Shown piece by piece: positions 1 to 13,529 of a DNA stretch of 64,000 bases (positions within the stretch are counted from its first letter, which is position 1; every line of letters begins with the position of its first letter). The stretch is taken from positions 1,365,001 through 1,429,000 of the forward strand of contig NC_059483.1 in the NCBI RefSeq assembly GCF_018139145.2, written 5' to 3'. Made by a program: the position numbers and the translations under genes. Origin of the DNA: Gymnogyps californianus (Eukaryota > Chordata > Aves > Accipitriformes > Cathartidae). Under the pieces are notes generated by a model. That model was given only the letters and a program-made list of their open reading frames with translations. It was not told the DNA's origin and did not search any database.

Positions 1-1176
1 AGGATAGATAGGTTGAGTGATAATAGAAGGACTGGAACCTGTACCATGAGGATGTGGTTCAACCATGCTTTCACGTATCGCTGCTGTGAGGAAAGTTCTC
101 AGCAGCTGTAGTCCCACACAATGAAGCTGGTGAAGTTCTGCTTTTAGCTTCAAATTGCCAGGGTTTCATTCGCATCCTCTCACAGGTCCATGTCCTGGGA
201 TTTGTATAGGAGAGGTGACTTTTTCATTCATTCAACTTGGCTTGAAAGCATCAAAAGTGTCCTGTTACCTTTCTTTCTTTTAAAACATGTTTAATTTATC
301 ATTCAAATAGTGCTTTAACTTCAAATCAATGTATTTTTAAAAAGTGAGACTTCATCTCACTTTCAATGCACATAAATATTGATGCACATATCAAATATAA
401 AAACCTGCTGTTTGAGTAAAGTAATACACTAAAATGGTTAAAACGATTATCAGGATAGAATTTAAGGCTCTTCTTAATTTGCTGTCATGATATTAGATAA
501 CAGGATACAATAATTGCCTTTCTAAAATGTTTAGGTATTTGCTTAGATTGAATATGGATAAAAGTGTCTGTAGATGGTTGTGGTGTTGCTATCTTGGATA
601 AAACACACGTTCTTTCTTTGCTGGCTGGATTCTGGTTGGAAAGGCTTGGGGACGGGACATTGGCCATGGTCTGCGGAGCCCATGGTGAGGGACAGCAGTG
701 CCAGCCCGGCTCCCGGGAGGCACTGGTGAAACTGCAGAGCTCTGGGCTTCTCGTGGATGTGTAGGGTCAGGTAGGACTATTGATGCAGGTAAGCATAAAT
801 GGCTGAAGACAAGTTTGTAGAAATGGCTCTGAATCAGAATTCACAGATGGAGAAAGAGATAACTACTTGCTTTCTGTGCACCACAGATTTCTTACTTCCC
901 CTTCTACAATAGAAAGAAGAACCTTCTACTTCTAGAAAATAAACTCTTTTTTTTTCTCCCACATTTATACAAGAAATACTCAGAGTAAAAATAGTAAATG
1001 GAGTAGAACAGAAAAACACGACAGGATTATTTGTATCCTCATAAGAAGCCCAGCAAAGCAAAGTAATAGGCAGGAAAACATCATGAGTGGGAGAGACAGA
1101 GGCACAGTAAATATCCAGAACTTCTCCATGGTTCAGCAGCTGTTTCTGTGTTATTAGTCCCAGCCCTTCTGTATTT

Positions 1177-1205
1177 TCTCTCTTTCTCTCTCCCTCTCTC
1201 CCCCT
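1177..1205 (+). repeat. CT-rich low-complexity tract
   Basis: A pyrimidine run of TCTCTTTCTCTCTCCCTCTC type. Confidence 0.85.
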
Positions 1206-3636
1206 GGTGCAGTATGAACAAAAGCAACTGTTATTGCCTTTTTATGAGGGAGTCAAACTCTCTGCAAAGAGTAAACAATTTTTCCATCAGTGGTGTTCAC
1301 GGCTGATGACATACAATGCCAGTAAATAGTTGTTTTGGTAATCCGATGGGTTGTTTCCTGGGGTTAGTGCTTTCCTATACCATTGCTCTCCATTATTCTG
1401 CTCAGGAGTAATACCGTGTCCTCCTGCAGCCCTGCCTGCTGCAGCCGGTTGTGTGTGACAGTAATGCTTGACACAGCTTGGGGGCGTGTGGTTCTCAGCC
1501 GGCTTGGTGGTAGTCGTTCTAATAACCCCGATAACCCTCTCCCATCGAAGTGATAGACCTGAAGCAGACGTCTATCGACAGCAATTGTATTACTGCTCGC
1601 ATAGCTCCGCTGGTGTGGTGGGCACTCCGCAGACGAGTTGCTAAACAAGGCTGCTGATTTGTAAGAGCTTGCAATCAAAATCTGACACTCCTCTAGCATT
1701 TCGTGACTTTGTAAATATTGATGATTCTAAAAAATACACGTGGGAAGGGAAGCAGGAGGGGAAGCTGCCTGTGTGTCGCGGTGGTAATGTCAGGAAAACA
1801 TCAGCACCTTTGCAGTTTCATTTCTCGAGGTGCTTGCTTACTGGTACCTTCCCATAATTGTAAGAGGATGACCCTTGAGACTCAGGGGTATGAACAGGCA
1901 CATGGCACTGGGTGGGTCAAGAAGAAAGTGTTTCCTTTGTGCTATGGATTATAAAATGTCCTTCTCTATTCATTTTAATTAGCAGGCTTCAGACTGCCAC
2001 ATTGCTTGGTATCAGAGAAGAAGCCACATTCAGACTGCTAGAGCTAGCATTGAATAAGTCACGGATAATCCTGTAATTCAGTGACATGCACTGTGTTCCC
2101 TTTTACCTAACACGAAGCAGGACTCGCCGCCGCCGCTGGAGATGCCCTCCTCTGGGGGGGCAGTGTGAAAACAAGGTCTCACCTGCATCTTAGAATCAAA
2201 AACCACACAGCACTTTTCACACCGTGTTACAGATGTTAATTGGGGTGTTCTGGCCACAGTCCAGCTGGCCGGTGGAAGCCCTGTCTGCTTTAGTGTTCCC
2301 TGGAAAGGGTTGCTCTGCCTCTTTTTTTTTCCTAAAGTGCTGTGGAGTTTTGAGAGTGGCTTTGTCACGTAAAGCACCTCTACAAAGTGGAGATTAGTGG
2401 AAATACCAGGTATTGCTGTGTTTGCTATCCATCTGCTCTCCTCCTTTCCATAGCGAGCCTGGTGCACACAGCTCTTCCCTTCGTGAGCAACTCGGGTAGC
2501 CACTTGCTCTGAGAGCAACCTAAAATATATCCCGAATGTGGTCAGGCTCCTCGGGATCCAGTGGGCAAATCTGCTTGCGTTTACCACAACTACTATTAAG
2601 TGCATTTTCCTTCATTGAGGCAGTTGTATTTCATTTACAATGCAATGAAATTAAATTGATGGACATAAACCAGCAGTAAACGTAAGTAATGTAACAATGA
2701 CTCAAATTCAGTAAATGTTTAGATAGGCTTCTTACAATGAGTTACAAACAAAACTCATGTGGTGCCCTCCGCTGAAATCTATAATTGGCTTTGATAGTAA
2801 TATTAATATTCAATATATTCAGCTCATAATTGTTTTATCTTTCTTACTGATGTGTTTGTCTTTCCTCTGCTGCATCTCTGTCTTTATGTTAATCTGTCCC
2901 TTTTCTATGGTGTTACTTTCCCTGTGCTAGCACCAAGGCACCCTGCATGGCATTGCCGTTTCACTTGCGTGTGCCCAAAGCCAGCTACAACTTCTAGAAT
3001 AAACTTTTTTCTTTACACAGCTTGTTATCCAGTAAAAGCATGTGGGCATCGCGGCAGCTCGTTTGTCTCTCTCTGCACCCATCTTAAAGCCGGTAACGAA
3101 GATGTGGGGTCTCCCGCGAGCAGCCGTGCTGCAGGACCCCTCCTGCCCCGCCGCACAATCGCACGGACGCTGGTGATTCCCTTCGCAGACGGGCTTCCCC
3201 TCCTGGAAACTTCCCCGTTATTTTACAGGGAAGCGATGAATCCCTGACAAAGAGCAAAGATTGCATCTCAGCAGGGGGCCTGTTCTGGGCTCTGTCACTC
3301 CGCTGATTACAAATGCATACAAATTAGACAAACAGAATAAATTATTTTCTTTTATGCTAATTTTGGCCTGGCCACCTGCACATTAACTAGTGTTGCATTT
3401 AATTGCAGAGAGATTAATTGCGGCAGGTTACACAAAGTGGATTTATTTTACTTTTGCACTCTTCTCCTGTTTTAACACCTTATTTCTGTTTTGCTGGTGT
3501 GTGCTTCAAATGTTAATCAAGTATTTAATGAAAGGCCTAAATGAAGGTCAAATTAGATTTCATTCACTTCCTAATCTGATTCTAAGGAAACCCAAAAGCC
3601 ATGGGGTGGAAAGTGCAATACAATTGCAAAGTCGTC

Positions 3637-3653
3637 TTTTTTTTTTTTTTTTT
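3637..3653 (+). repeat. Poly-T run (17)
   Basis: Seventeen consecutive T. No SINE or LINE body could be recognised next to it. Confidence 0.95.
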
Positions 3654-5559
3654 AACATTATTTTGCTGTACGTATGACTTTATACTTCCATTTGTTACAT
3701 TCAGTTGAAGGTTAATTACCCCTAACTTCTAGATAACAAAAATCTCTGAAACCCTGTATGACTTTGTTAGGGCTGATTATTGTGTTTTTAAATACATGTT
3801 TTGGTATCGTAGCGTTTCCATCCATGTGAATACCTCCTACTTCTCCCAGTGTTTGCACAGGTATAAAATGACTGCCAAATACTTCTCTGTGCCCATCTCA
3901 CAGCCTGGTGTGCCGGGAGCATGTGGTTCCCAGCCTGGCCCTGGGAGGGCGGGAGCCGCGGGTGGTGCAGACCCGGGGATGCTCCATCTGCTCCAGTGGT
4001 CCGGGCAGCCGCTCCTCGCTCAGGGCTCTGTGAGTGGCACCCGCTGCGTCTCCTCGCTCCTCTTACGCTTAACATTTGCTGATGCAGAAAAAGGTAATAC
4101 TTAATGTATGGTCTATACTTTATTTTTCATTTAGGTTTTATTCCCAAAGCAATTCTATTCTTCTGAGATTTAAAGTTACTGCATCGCTTTGAAGATCTCT
4201 TAGCCAGTTTTGTTTTAATAAATTTTAATTAATTCTACCTTCTCGTTTAGGTCTATCCTCAGGAGCTAATCTTTCTATGCTTAATGCATGCTAAAATGAG
4301 GTGTTTACAATAAAATGCAGAGTGCGTAGTAACCAAAGGTTGTATCATGTTTACTAAAGGACCTTGCTACGCTGAGAATGAAACGGCTGTTTTTTCCGTG
4401 GATTTGTGCTGATAATACTTCTGTACGGAAAAACAAACATGCGAGCAAACCAGACCTTCTTGCACACTTAGTTTTTTGGGGATGCATTGGGACGCAGTGT
4501 CTAGCCGGCAGAGGAAGCTCCCAGGAGGACCTGGAGGAGCAGCGGGGTGCCAGGGGGGCGGTGGTCCGTGGCACCATCGCTCCTGCCTCCCTTTGTTCCA
4601 CGGTTTTCATGTGGAAAAGAACCGCACAGCAACTGTCAGCCTCCACGCGATGCCTCGGCCTGATCCCGTCCCTGCCGTTGGGTGGATATATTGGTGAGGT
4701 TGGTTTGGTTCCACAACGGAAAGTCTTTCACATTTGCAGGCGCGGTCTCTCCCCCCGATCCCTTTGCAGCAGAACGGGGTAGTTGTTGCCAGACGCGGGT
4801 GCTGCTCTTTGAACGGCGGCTTTCTGCACTTCTTTTAGAACATATTCCCCTCCCCTGGGGAGAATATACTTTTATCATCCTTGGTAAAATTGTAAATATT
4901 TCCCTTGCCCCACAAAAAGTAAAACAACAGCAAAAGCCTTCCTAACTTTCTGTGCGTGGGTATGTTTAAGGCACACGTGCAGCCGTGACACCGATCTGAC
5001 AGGGCAGGGCACTTCTTGTGCTGGAAGAAGTTTAGTAGGAATCAGTCCGATTTGTCAATATGACAGCTTACTGTGTACGTGTACGTTTTCACTTGCATAG
5101 CCTTTCCCTCGTCTGTCATGCTTGCTAGTGGGGGCCCTTGCATTTGGGTTGAAGTCTTAACCAGTGGTGAGTTAAGTAGGGGGGAGAATGGGCAAAGCAG
5201 GGAGGATGGAGATGTGATTTCCAAAAAAAAAGTCGAAATTAAATCGTGTGGCAAGCAGGTGCCTGAAAGTATTGGTAATATCAAGGGTGGTGGTTGCAAA
5301 GAAAAGTTTCAGATGTTTCATTTGTACAGGAGATATACTGGTCCATAAGGATGGTCATAATCTGATAAAAAGCTGATTGATAGTTCATTTGCAGTTGGCA
5401 TTGAAGGTTAATGGCATCTAATATAGCTAATATTCATAGAGATATAAAGGGAGGAATATTAACAGAAAATACAGTACTTTTATCCATATCTCAGAGAAAG
5501 TCTCACCGTTTAGCTTCATGTCTTGGATCAGTGTGTAAGCGGCGAAAGAGCACGTGAAA

Positions 5560-5960
5560 GAAGTGACCGTGTCTGCAGGGCGGCTGAAGCGGCTTGTGTG
5601 ATGCCCGTTGAGGTGACCGACGGAGGACCGCTGCCCTGAGCATCCCGAGGGGCTGCCGCTGAGCGGGGCACAGGGGACCCGGTGTGCCAGGGTGCTGCGA
5701 CCTCGCCTGTGCCGTCCGTTAGTTAAGGAGCAGGTTGTCCCCGAAGCCGCAGCGCGGGAGCAGGGGCGAGCTCAGTCCTTGCGTGGGTCTGGCGGGCGGC
5801 TGCCCCCGTTGCTGCCCTCGGGCTGGCGGCGTTTCACCCGGTCCATGCGCGAGGGAGGAAAATCGAGCAGTAATAAAGGACGGCAGCGTCTGGCCCAGGT
5901 TCCTTCTTCCTCATGGCTTTTCCCGGCAAAATGGCTTTTCCCAGGGGGATGAGGTATGAG
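5560..5960. other. GC/CpG-rich block
   Basis: Abrupt rise in GC and CG dinucleotides between AT-rich flanks. Overlapping open frames occur on both strands, as expected where stops are rare. No splice-bounded exon was found. Confidence 0.5.
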
Positions 5961-8900
5961 CTCAGTGGCACTGCGCTCACAGTGATGACAGGGATCTCGC
6001 CACACGGGTCAGAGGTACCAAATGATAGAACTGAAAAATCAGTCATCAGAGAGAATTTTATTTTTTTAGTGGATTAAAGGTTTCAGCTATTTTAACAAAT
6101 TTTCAGGAGTCTTCGAGAAAAAGGAGACTAATTTTCAGGGCACTGCTCAAAATGAAGTGTCTCTTTTCTTCTCAGCCTGCTAGTAGAAGGAAACATTAAA
6201 TGGATTACTTGTATAATTACTTATTTATTATTTATTTGTCCTACAGAATGAAAAATCTGCTGGTGGCTCAGTTCTTACTGGAGGTTTCTCTCTTTGGCAA
6301 AAACACAACTTGCAATCCCCGAACTGAAACAACCCTTCAAGTGCTCAGGGGCTGCTCGCTCCTTATCAAAGCTTTTTTCTGTGCATTTTATTTGTGTAGG
6401 GTGAGCCTGTACAAGGAACTGAGAATTTCTGTGGTGCACTTCTGCCCTCTCCAGTGTGAACATCCAGTGCCATTTCTGAAAACCATCGGGGAAATCCTGT
6501 GTACAAAACCCCGTGTGTTTCTGGAGACAGTGCATCCCTTGAACCGGGCACAGAGGCAGCAGGTGGACGTTCAGATTCCAGGCTGGAGACATGAACATAA
6601 ACCAGTCCTTTAACTGTTGCTCTGGCATATTTGAGGAACTTTTCTTCCAATTTCAAACTGAAAAATGTAACTATCCTTACTAGTTTTATGGACCTGATTT
6701 CGCACTGTTACAATCTCACTGCTTTTGACGGAGCTAATCCTGCCGGTGGTGGTGCCGGGCAGAAGACGAGCACCGTTTGCACGGCCGCACGAGCTCTGTG
6801 TGCGCTCGCCGCCTTCCCGCGCTGCTGCCCGGGGCAGTTTCCGGCACACGGGGTGGCTACACGAGCCGTCGCTGTGATTTCTGGAAGAAGGGGTGCAAAA
6901 CAGCACGTGCCTTGTGGCACGGAGTCCTTAATTATAGAGTCTAATGAACTTTCTCTGTAGAAAAATCATAAAAGCGTGCTGCCTAGGTAAGGAGATATTT
7001 AGCCCTTTACCTCCTTTTTCCTTGGAGGATCATTTGCATCCTTCCGGTGCGCGAGGATCACATCCCGTTCCTCTCTCCGTTGCCATCATCGGTGGTACCA
7101 CCTTTGCTCCCGCTGGGGAGGTCTACAAACAAGGAGACATTAAAGGTCATCGAGCAGCTTCTCTGCTGTCCCAGAACAAACCTGTGTGTGAGTTCCCATC
7201 ATGATCTAGGCCAGCTCTGGACATTTTGCAAGGGAAATAGTATTAAAACACCCGTTCTTTCATTTTAGGGAATGCACACACTAACAGTGCACCTTTGTGA
7301 TACTCAGTCCCTTTGGCTTTCAATCAAACTCCCAAGATCAAGCAGGTCTTTGTTTTAAAGTGGGCTATTTGTATTGATTGCTGCCCCACAGTTACGTGTG
7401 AGGAATTTCTTTGGGTTTGAGAATTGACTGTATGTAACTGGACTTGCATTTATGAATCCCCCTTCTGCCACAGAATGCGTGCCTGAACTGCATTTTTTTT
7501 TTTTAATTCCACTTCTATCAATTTGTAAGTAAAGGTCATTGTTATCTTAAGATCTCGTGGTGTTTCAGGCAAAAGACCAAGTTCTTGGGTCAGGCTCGGC
7601 CCATTGATTGGTGACCCATTATTGGGTGATTGTACGCAGTGTAGCAGTTGTATGAATCGTGGCATTTACGTCTCACTTATTCCTAGAGATGCTCACTGGC
7701 TTTAATAGGCTGTGCTTGTGCCTGCCTGTGTTAATAACAGAATTAACTTCTCCTCAGTATAAATTTTTTCATCTGAATGATGATGCATGAACCCACAAAA
7801 AGGAGACAGCTTGTTGCTCGGTGTTCCCTGTTGTGTTTGTACGTACCGCAGGCTGCACTGTCCCGTATTGAATCTCAATGAGAAGCAAGGAGTCCCAAAG
7901 CAGAGAGTCAAATGTTTAGACCAGATTAACTTGCTCTTTTTTTTTTTTTCCCCCTATACTTTTTAATAATTGTGGATCCATACCTATCGGCTTACCTGGT
8001 AACTTCTGGTGGAATGAGTGTTATTCTTTGGGTTTCCTCGTATTCAACTGAAAGTGAAAGGTGGAGACAACATGAGAGAGTTCTTTTTCACATTATTATT
8101 TGCTTTTGAGGTCAGGCAATTATATTACTGTGTCAGCATTACTCCCTGCCACAAGGCACACAACAGAATGTGCTTGATCTAATAGATCTACTACATCATG
8201 TATGGGCATTGTTCAGTATGCCACCAAAATCCCAGTTACAAATTAACCCATAAACAGCCTCAAAAATGGGCCTTATTAAAATAATGATTCTTCTGTAACT
8301 TGTGTAACAATAATAATGATAATAGAAAATTTCAGCAAGTAAATAACTCATTAGAGTTTTTCCGCAAATCCTGGAATTATGCTGAGCTACACCGTAATGC
8401 ATGGGTTGGTAAGAGGGACAAAGATTTGCTTCGAAAATGTAGTTGGGGATGTGAAGAGGAGATCAGAAGCAGAAGAGGAACTAAACGCGTTTCCACTGAA
8501 GTCGGTGCGTGCAGCAGAGCCTTCCCGCCGCGTGCTGGGAGAGGCGTGCAGGCAGGCACAGCTCTGGGACCCCGGGTAGCACCGACGGGAGGCTGCAGCC
8601 TGGAATTTACTGCCCAAATGGACTTGGTCTGGGGGCTGGGTTTCCGTATGTTGGGTGGTTTTTTTGTTTTTTTTTTTTTCCTTTGATCATTTCTTCTGTT
8701 TTCAGAAATATGAGTGTTAGGAGAAGCCCGAGGCGTGCCGATCCAGTTCAATTCCTAGGCGACTCAGCCTTGCAAAGCAGCCCGCGGGGAGGAGCGGCTC
8801 TCCTCCCTGCGCAGGGATGGCAGGATCGGGCCTGGGGATGCCTGATGGCTGCTCCCCCGGCTCTGTGAAAGGAGCATTTCTTGCGGCGGCTGCAGCCTTG

Positions 8901-9043
8901 CGCACACCGATGGGAGCGACCGTACGTGCCTTTCACGTGGCGATTTGAAGCACGCAGCAGCTATTTTAAATAAGAACCCGCTGCTCAGTTGGCAGCTGCC
9001 TGTTGAGCCCAGCGCTTGTTTGCATCTGGGTAACAACCACCAC

Positions 9044-9221
9044 GGTGTTTATGGTAAGGGAGGAAATGATGGGAAACCACACTCGGGGTGAGCGGGGCAC
9101 AGAATTACCCATGTCCCCAGGTCACCAAGGTAAGGGATGAGAAGATGGCAGGGCACATGCCGGGTCACCTGGGGACACGAGTAACTGCTTCCCCATCGTC
9201 TCCTCCCTTATCATAAACACC
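9044..9221. repeat. Long imperfect hairpin (nested inverted repeats)
   Basis: The outer arms are 9044-9076 (GGTGTTTATGGTAAGGGAGG...) and 9189-9221; they pair at 29 of 33 positions. Inner arms at 9110-9126 (CATGTCCCCAGGTCACC) and 9163-9179 pair at 15 of 17 positions, around a 36-base loop. The left side has about 25 extra bases between outer and inner arms. A variant of the arm motif, GGTAAGGGATGAGAAGATGG, is repeated directly in the loop at about 9129. It could be a MITE-like element or a fold-back duplication. No clear target-site duplication flanks it. Confidence 0.7.
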
Positions 9222-11403
9222 CAACAGCAAGTAGCTTCAATTTTTATTTCATTTGCCTAAGTATGCTTTCCAGATTTTATTGGAAAATAACAAATTTCCC
9301 TTTTTGTTACCATATAAGCCATCTGAGCAACTCAGCTGGGTCTCTTTGGCAGTGCTGAAACCTCCCGTTTTTCTTGTGAGACTTTCCTTTCTGTTTCAAT
9401 ATTGTCATCTTTGTTTTCTCAGGCAATAACTTTTATGGGAAAACAAACAGAACCACAGCAGCACACTAAAGTGGGAGCAGGGGAACGCTGTTATCTGGGA
9501 AGCAGAAATTGAAACAGGCTGTTTTTGTCTTTTAGCATGCAAACATATGTTTCAGCCAAGCAGTCGCCAACCTAACTTATTTTAACCTTTGCGAGAAGAC
9601 ATAGAATTCACTCACCTAATCAAAATTATCGTGGTTATCGGTACGATTCGTTAGTGTCTTTACAACGGAGTTGGCTGGATTCAAACAGAACAGCAAGGGA
9701 ATTTTTTCTATGAAGATGTGTACATCGAGGTGAAATCTCAGTATTTCAAACCAGTAAATAACGGCAAAGAACTTCATGACAGCAAAAAAATGACGAGTGT
9801 TGTCCGTCTCTCGTGAAGCCAAGCAAATAACCCATCTGTGTCACCCAATTCTGTTCAGTTCCTAAATAAGCAATATCCCTTCATCTATAATCAGCGTTCA
9901 CATCTAATTTCACGCTACGACAGTCTGTTGTGAACTGTTCGTGACCGAGGCCCGCAAACGTCCCGTGGCTCTGTCTTGCCTTCCAGTGACATTTACGTGC
10001 AGGACTTGCCCCGTGCAAAGCACAAACCCGCGAGCCCCAGCCCTCCCGGCAGGCTGTACGTGTCGGCAGCTCTGCTCAGTGTACGGCGGGGAAGGCGCGG
10101 GCACGTGCAAAAGTTTATAGACTGCATTGGCAGAATTTATCTGAGAGGAGCGTGCCGAGCCTGCGCAGGCAAGCCTGAGCCTGTGAGGAAGGCTGAGCGT
10201 GCACCAAAGGTGTTAGATGGGTTTATCCAAAAGCAGTAAAGATCCTTCCTCTGTTTAATTACCGAGCCGTCAAGGCAGGAGCAATGGAAACATCCTTCTG
10301 CCTTTGGAAGGTGTTTCATGGGAAGAACAGATACTGCGCTAAGAGCTCTTTCAGGTAACGTATGCAGGCACCACAAGAGCCGAAAGTGGGAGGCTGAACC
10401 AGAGGAGTGTGCGGGCTTCACAGGGCGGGAGACTAATCGTTGGAATAAAATACCAAGCAAAAAGTGTGAATTTCTGTGTTTCCTAATGCTCTTTCGGAAC
10501 ATCTGTTTTGCCCAGCTTCAAGTTAGTGGATTAAACAGAGGTAACAGGGTCAAATTCTGTAGCTCATGTTACACAAATGGCCAGCAAGCAGGTTAATTAG
10601 CAAATGAAATGATCTGCCCTTGAAAACTTTTCATGTATCACTTTTTTTTTAGGGTGAATAGATTGATCTGTCTCCAAGCTTTGGCTCGAGCCTGAATGGA
10701 AAGGATTGCTGGTTTAAGGGTGGCTTCTGTAATATAATCATTGCTTTGAAATGTGGCAAAGTGGTGTGAAGAAAATAGTCTCTCAGATTGTCTTGGATTT
10801 TTAAGAAAAACTGGCCAGGCTATGTGTACCCAGCTGGGGGGTGATGGTGAAGAGAAAGCAAGAGGTGGGTTCGTTCTTTTTATTTAGGCAGCTTCTATTA
10901 ACACCTTGACATACTAATTCCTTGTGTTTCAGGAAACAGTAATTTTGCATAAGCACATCTCTCTTCCTACCAGGACTCAAAAGCTGCTTTTTCTTCCTTG
11001 TCCGTGTTTTATAGCGATACCCCATCAGCTGAAACAAGCCTTATCCTTTCGGTGCCTGGTGGAAACTGTCCGAGGGCCGGGTTCCCAGGGCCGCGGGGAT
11101 GGACTGCAGTCGCCCACGGGAGGAGATCGCATCCTCACCCACTGAGTACAGAGCTTGTCTCCGAGAGGCTGAACGTTTACTCACTCACTAAGGGAGGAAA
11201 CCTAAAAACACTATATCTGGTGAAGATTGCCATAACAATAGTGTTACAACTATTTTGACAGTGATTTGCAAGAAGAGGATGATATTTGAGAATATGAGTC
11301 AGATTTCCCAACACCCTGAATATATTTTTCCACGAAATTCTATCTGGTTTGATAACAGGTGATTATTTTCTTAGCGGGTATCTTTGCTCCAGGAATAAAT
11401 TAA

Positions 11404-11420
11404 TTTTTTTTTTTTTTTTT
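11404..11420 (+). repeat. Poly-T run (17)
   Basis: Seventeen consecutive T in AT-rich sequence; no attached retroelement recognised. Confidence 0.95.
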
Positions 11421-12476
11421 GGTAAAATCTATCTACTGAAAATATCTCTTTCCCACAGTACAGCAATAAAAGTACTTTGAAGCAAGGACAGAAAATAAAT
11501 GCATGAGCAGATCTGGACATACACTTAAGAGATGTATGAGGAAAAGAAGAGGCAGCCCAGATTTATTATTGGATGACTCCATTTTCATCTCATGTAATTC
11601 TCCTTAATAAAGTTACACCAAAATAAAATTGAAGTAATATACTGTTAGCCCTGTACACAGTGGCTAAGAGGAAGGATGTTTACACCAGTGTGTAACTCTG
11701 TGCTTGGATGTGCAGAGGATCCTAACAGGGAGCAAAGAATTTGCTAAGGAGGTGAACAATTCAGCTCCCCGTGAGATGCTGGTGCAGTCCGTGCTTTCTC
11801 TGAGCTCCCTAGCCTTTTCCTTTTTTTTTTTTCCCCAGTTAAGAATAAAACAAGCAAAGTGCCTGCTTGGCAGTTTATATTAGGTCTTCCCCGCCTCAGT
11901 TCTGTAGTCACCGATGTGTGTCGCTGGCCCGTGTTGCATCCCCGCGCGTGCTTTCTCTGCAGTGGGGCAGGATGAGGGCAGAGCAGCAGCCCTGACCCCC
12001 GGGTGAGCGCTCACGGGGGGCACTGCTTGCAGCGCAGCAAGTTCAGTTTTGCAGCTGATTTGCTTCCCCTGCCTCCCTGCGCCCACCGTGTAACAGCGCG
12101 GGTTACCGATGCTTCGTGCCTGACTTTTTCCCGGGGTCAGGCACCGCCACGTTCCCAGCCGCTGCAACACGTTGGGTCCGTACAGGTGCCCCGACGTACT
12201 GCGTCTGGTTCTTTTGTCGTCAGCGCTGAGGGAAGCCTTTAGCATTTTAATATCACGTTAAATTCTTAAACCCCAGCAAAAATGGTGCCAGCGAATATCA
12301 GAAGTAATGAAACTGCCACAGGAGTTGTGGAGTTATTAAAAAAGGCAGCAGTAGTGAATAAATTTAGCCATCCTTCCATAACATGCAAAGTAATGAATAG
12401 TAAAGACAGGAGCTAGTGAAGATGCTGGCGCGAGGAGCCTGGTCCTGCCCCTTCCTTCCCGTGGCTGGTGGCACTA

Positions 12477-12522
12477 GTGGCTTGCATGTCTTTGCTTTGG
12501 TGGCTTGCATGTCTTTGCTTTG
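12477..12522. repeat. Perfect 23-bp tandem duplication
   Basis: GTGGCTTGCATGTCTTTGCTTTG occurs twice, back to back (12477-12499 and 12500-12522), with no differences. Such identity suggests a recent slippage or duplication event. Confidence 0.9.
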
Positions 12523-13529
12523 TGCAGGGGCAGAGGGATGGGGGGCCCCGGGCACCCCTGGGGCCCGCAGCTGCGCGCTCTGGGCTTGTCTGGCGGCGGA
12601 GGTCCTCGCTCACCACGGAGGTGGGAGGGATGCCCGGCCCCTGTAAACGGGTTACTTTGTTGGCATCTCAGCCTTAAATAGCTAAAAGAAAAGAAATTAT
12701 TAACAGCATGGAAACCGCTTAAGTACTTCAGGTAATTAGAAAATATGTTAGCGCTTTCAAATAAGTTAAATTAAATGTGTATTAAATAAGTACCAAAAGA
12801 GAAGCAAGTGCCAGGCATTAAATGAGTTATGAATAAAACATTTTTGCAACGTTACCCAGTAATTTAGATAACTTCACTCAGTGCATAGGTGGGAAGTGGT
12901 TTCAACTGAACAAGCCTTTAACGTCTTCCCAAAGTGTAAAGCAGGGGGTGGGCGGCCCTGAGCTGGTTTGCGGGGGGTCTGTCGCCTGTCCCCGGGGGCA
13001 CCAGCCGTCGCTGGTGGAGCGGGTGGCCTTCCCTGAGGAAAACACTTGCATTGGCTGTGGCCGTGATGCCCGAAGCTGGAGAGGACAGGCAAGGACAGGC
13101 AGGGCTGCCCGTCCCTGGGGAGCCTCCTGCTCCTGAACCCAGACAGCTTTTTGAGAGCACACGAGATGTCGTAGCCGAACCCACGGATGTCTGCCTGGCC
13201 TCGTGCAATGCTACACTCAGCAACGGGCACCTGCGAGATGGGTACCGGCCCCGGGCCCAGGGATGGAGACAGGGATGCGGGGCGAGAAAAACCTGGGGGG
13301 AATTGCATCTGGAGCCCACGGTTTTCAAACAAGCTCTTGCAAAGCAGTTCAAGTTTTTTAATATTATTATAAATATTTAAATGTGTTAAACGAAAGCGTG
13401 AGTGGGTGTCGGTTCATTGAGCATCTTTGAAATTAAAATAATGAAACAAATGACCTCTGCTAAATAAAATAGCGGCCCCAAAAGCTTTGCAGCGCACAGT
13501 TCAGCTGTGGAGTCTTTTCATAGTTAACA

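Larger units (their letters stand above)
1..9043. other. Non-coding sequence, no gene seen
   Basis: Apart from the CT tract, the poly-T run and the GC-rich block at 5560-5960, I see no supported gene or repeat. The longest frame (minus, 2078-2605, 175 codons) has no recognisable motif and is of chance length. Confidence 0.6.
9222..13529. other. Non-coding sequence, no gene seen
   Basis: AT-rich sequence with GC-rich patches at about 11.9-12.65 and 12.94-13.33 kb. Frames in the patches overlap on both strands and carry no recognised domain. Confidence 0.6.

Noticed and set aside
2078..2605. 175-codon minus-strand frame
   Set aside because: In 64 kb of six-frame sequence about one frame of this length is expected by chance; no domain, signal peptide or splice context is visible.
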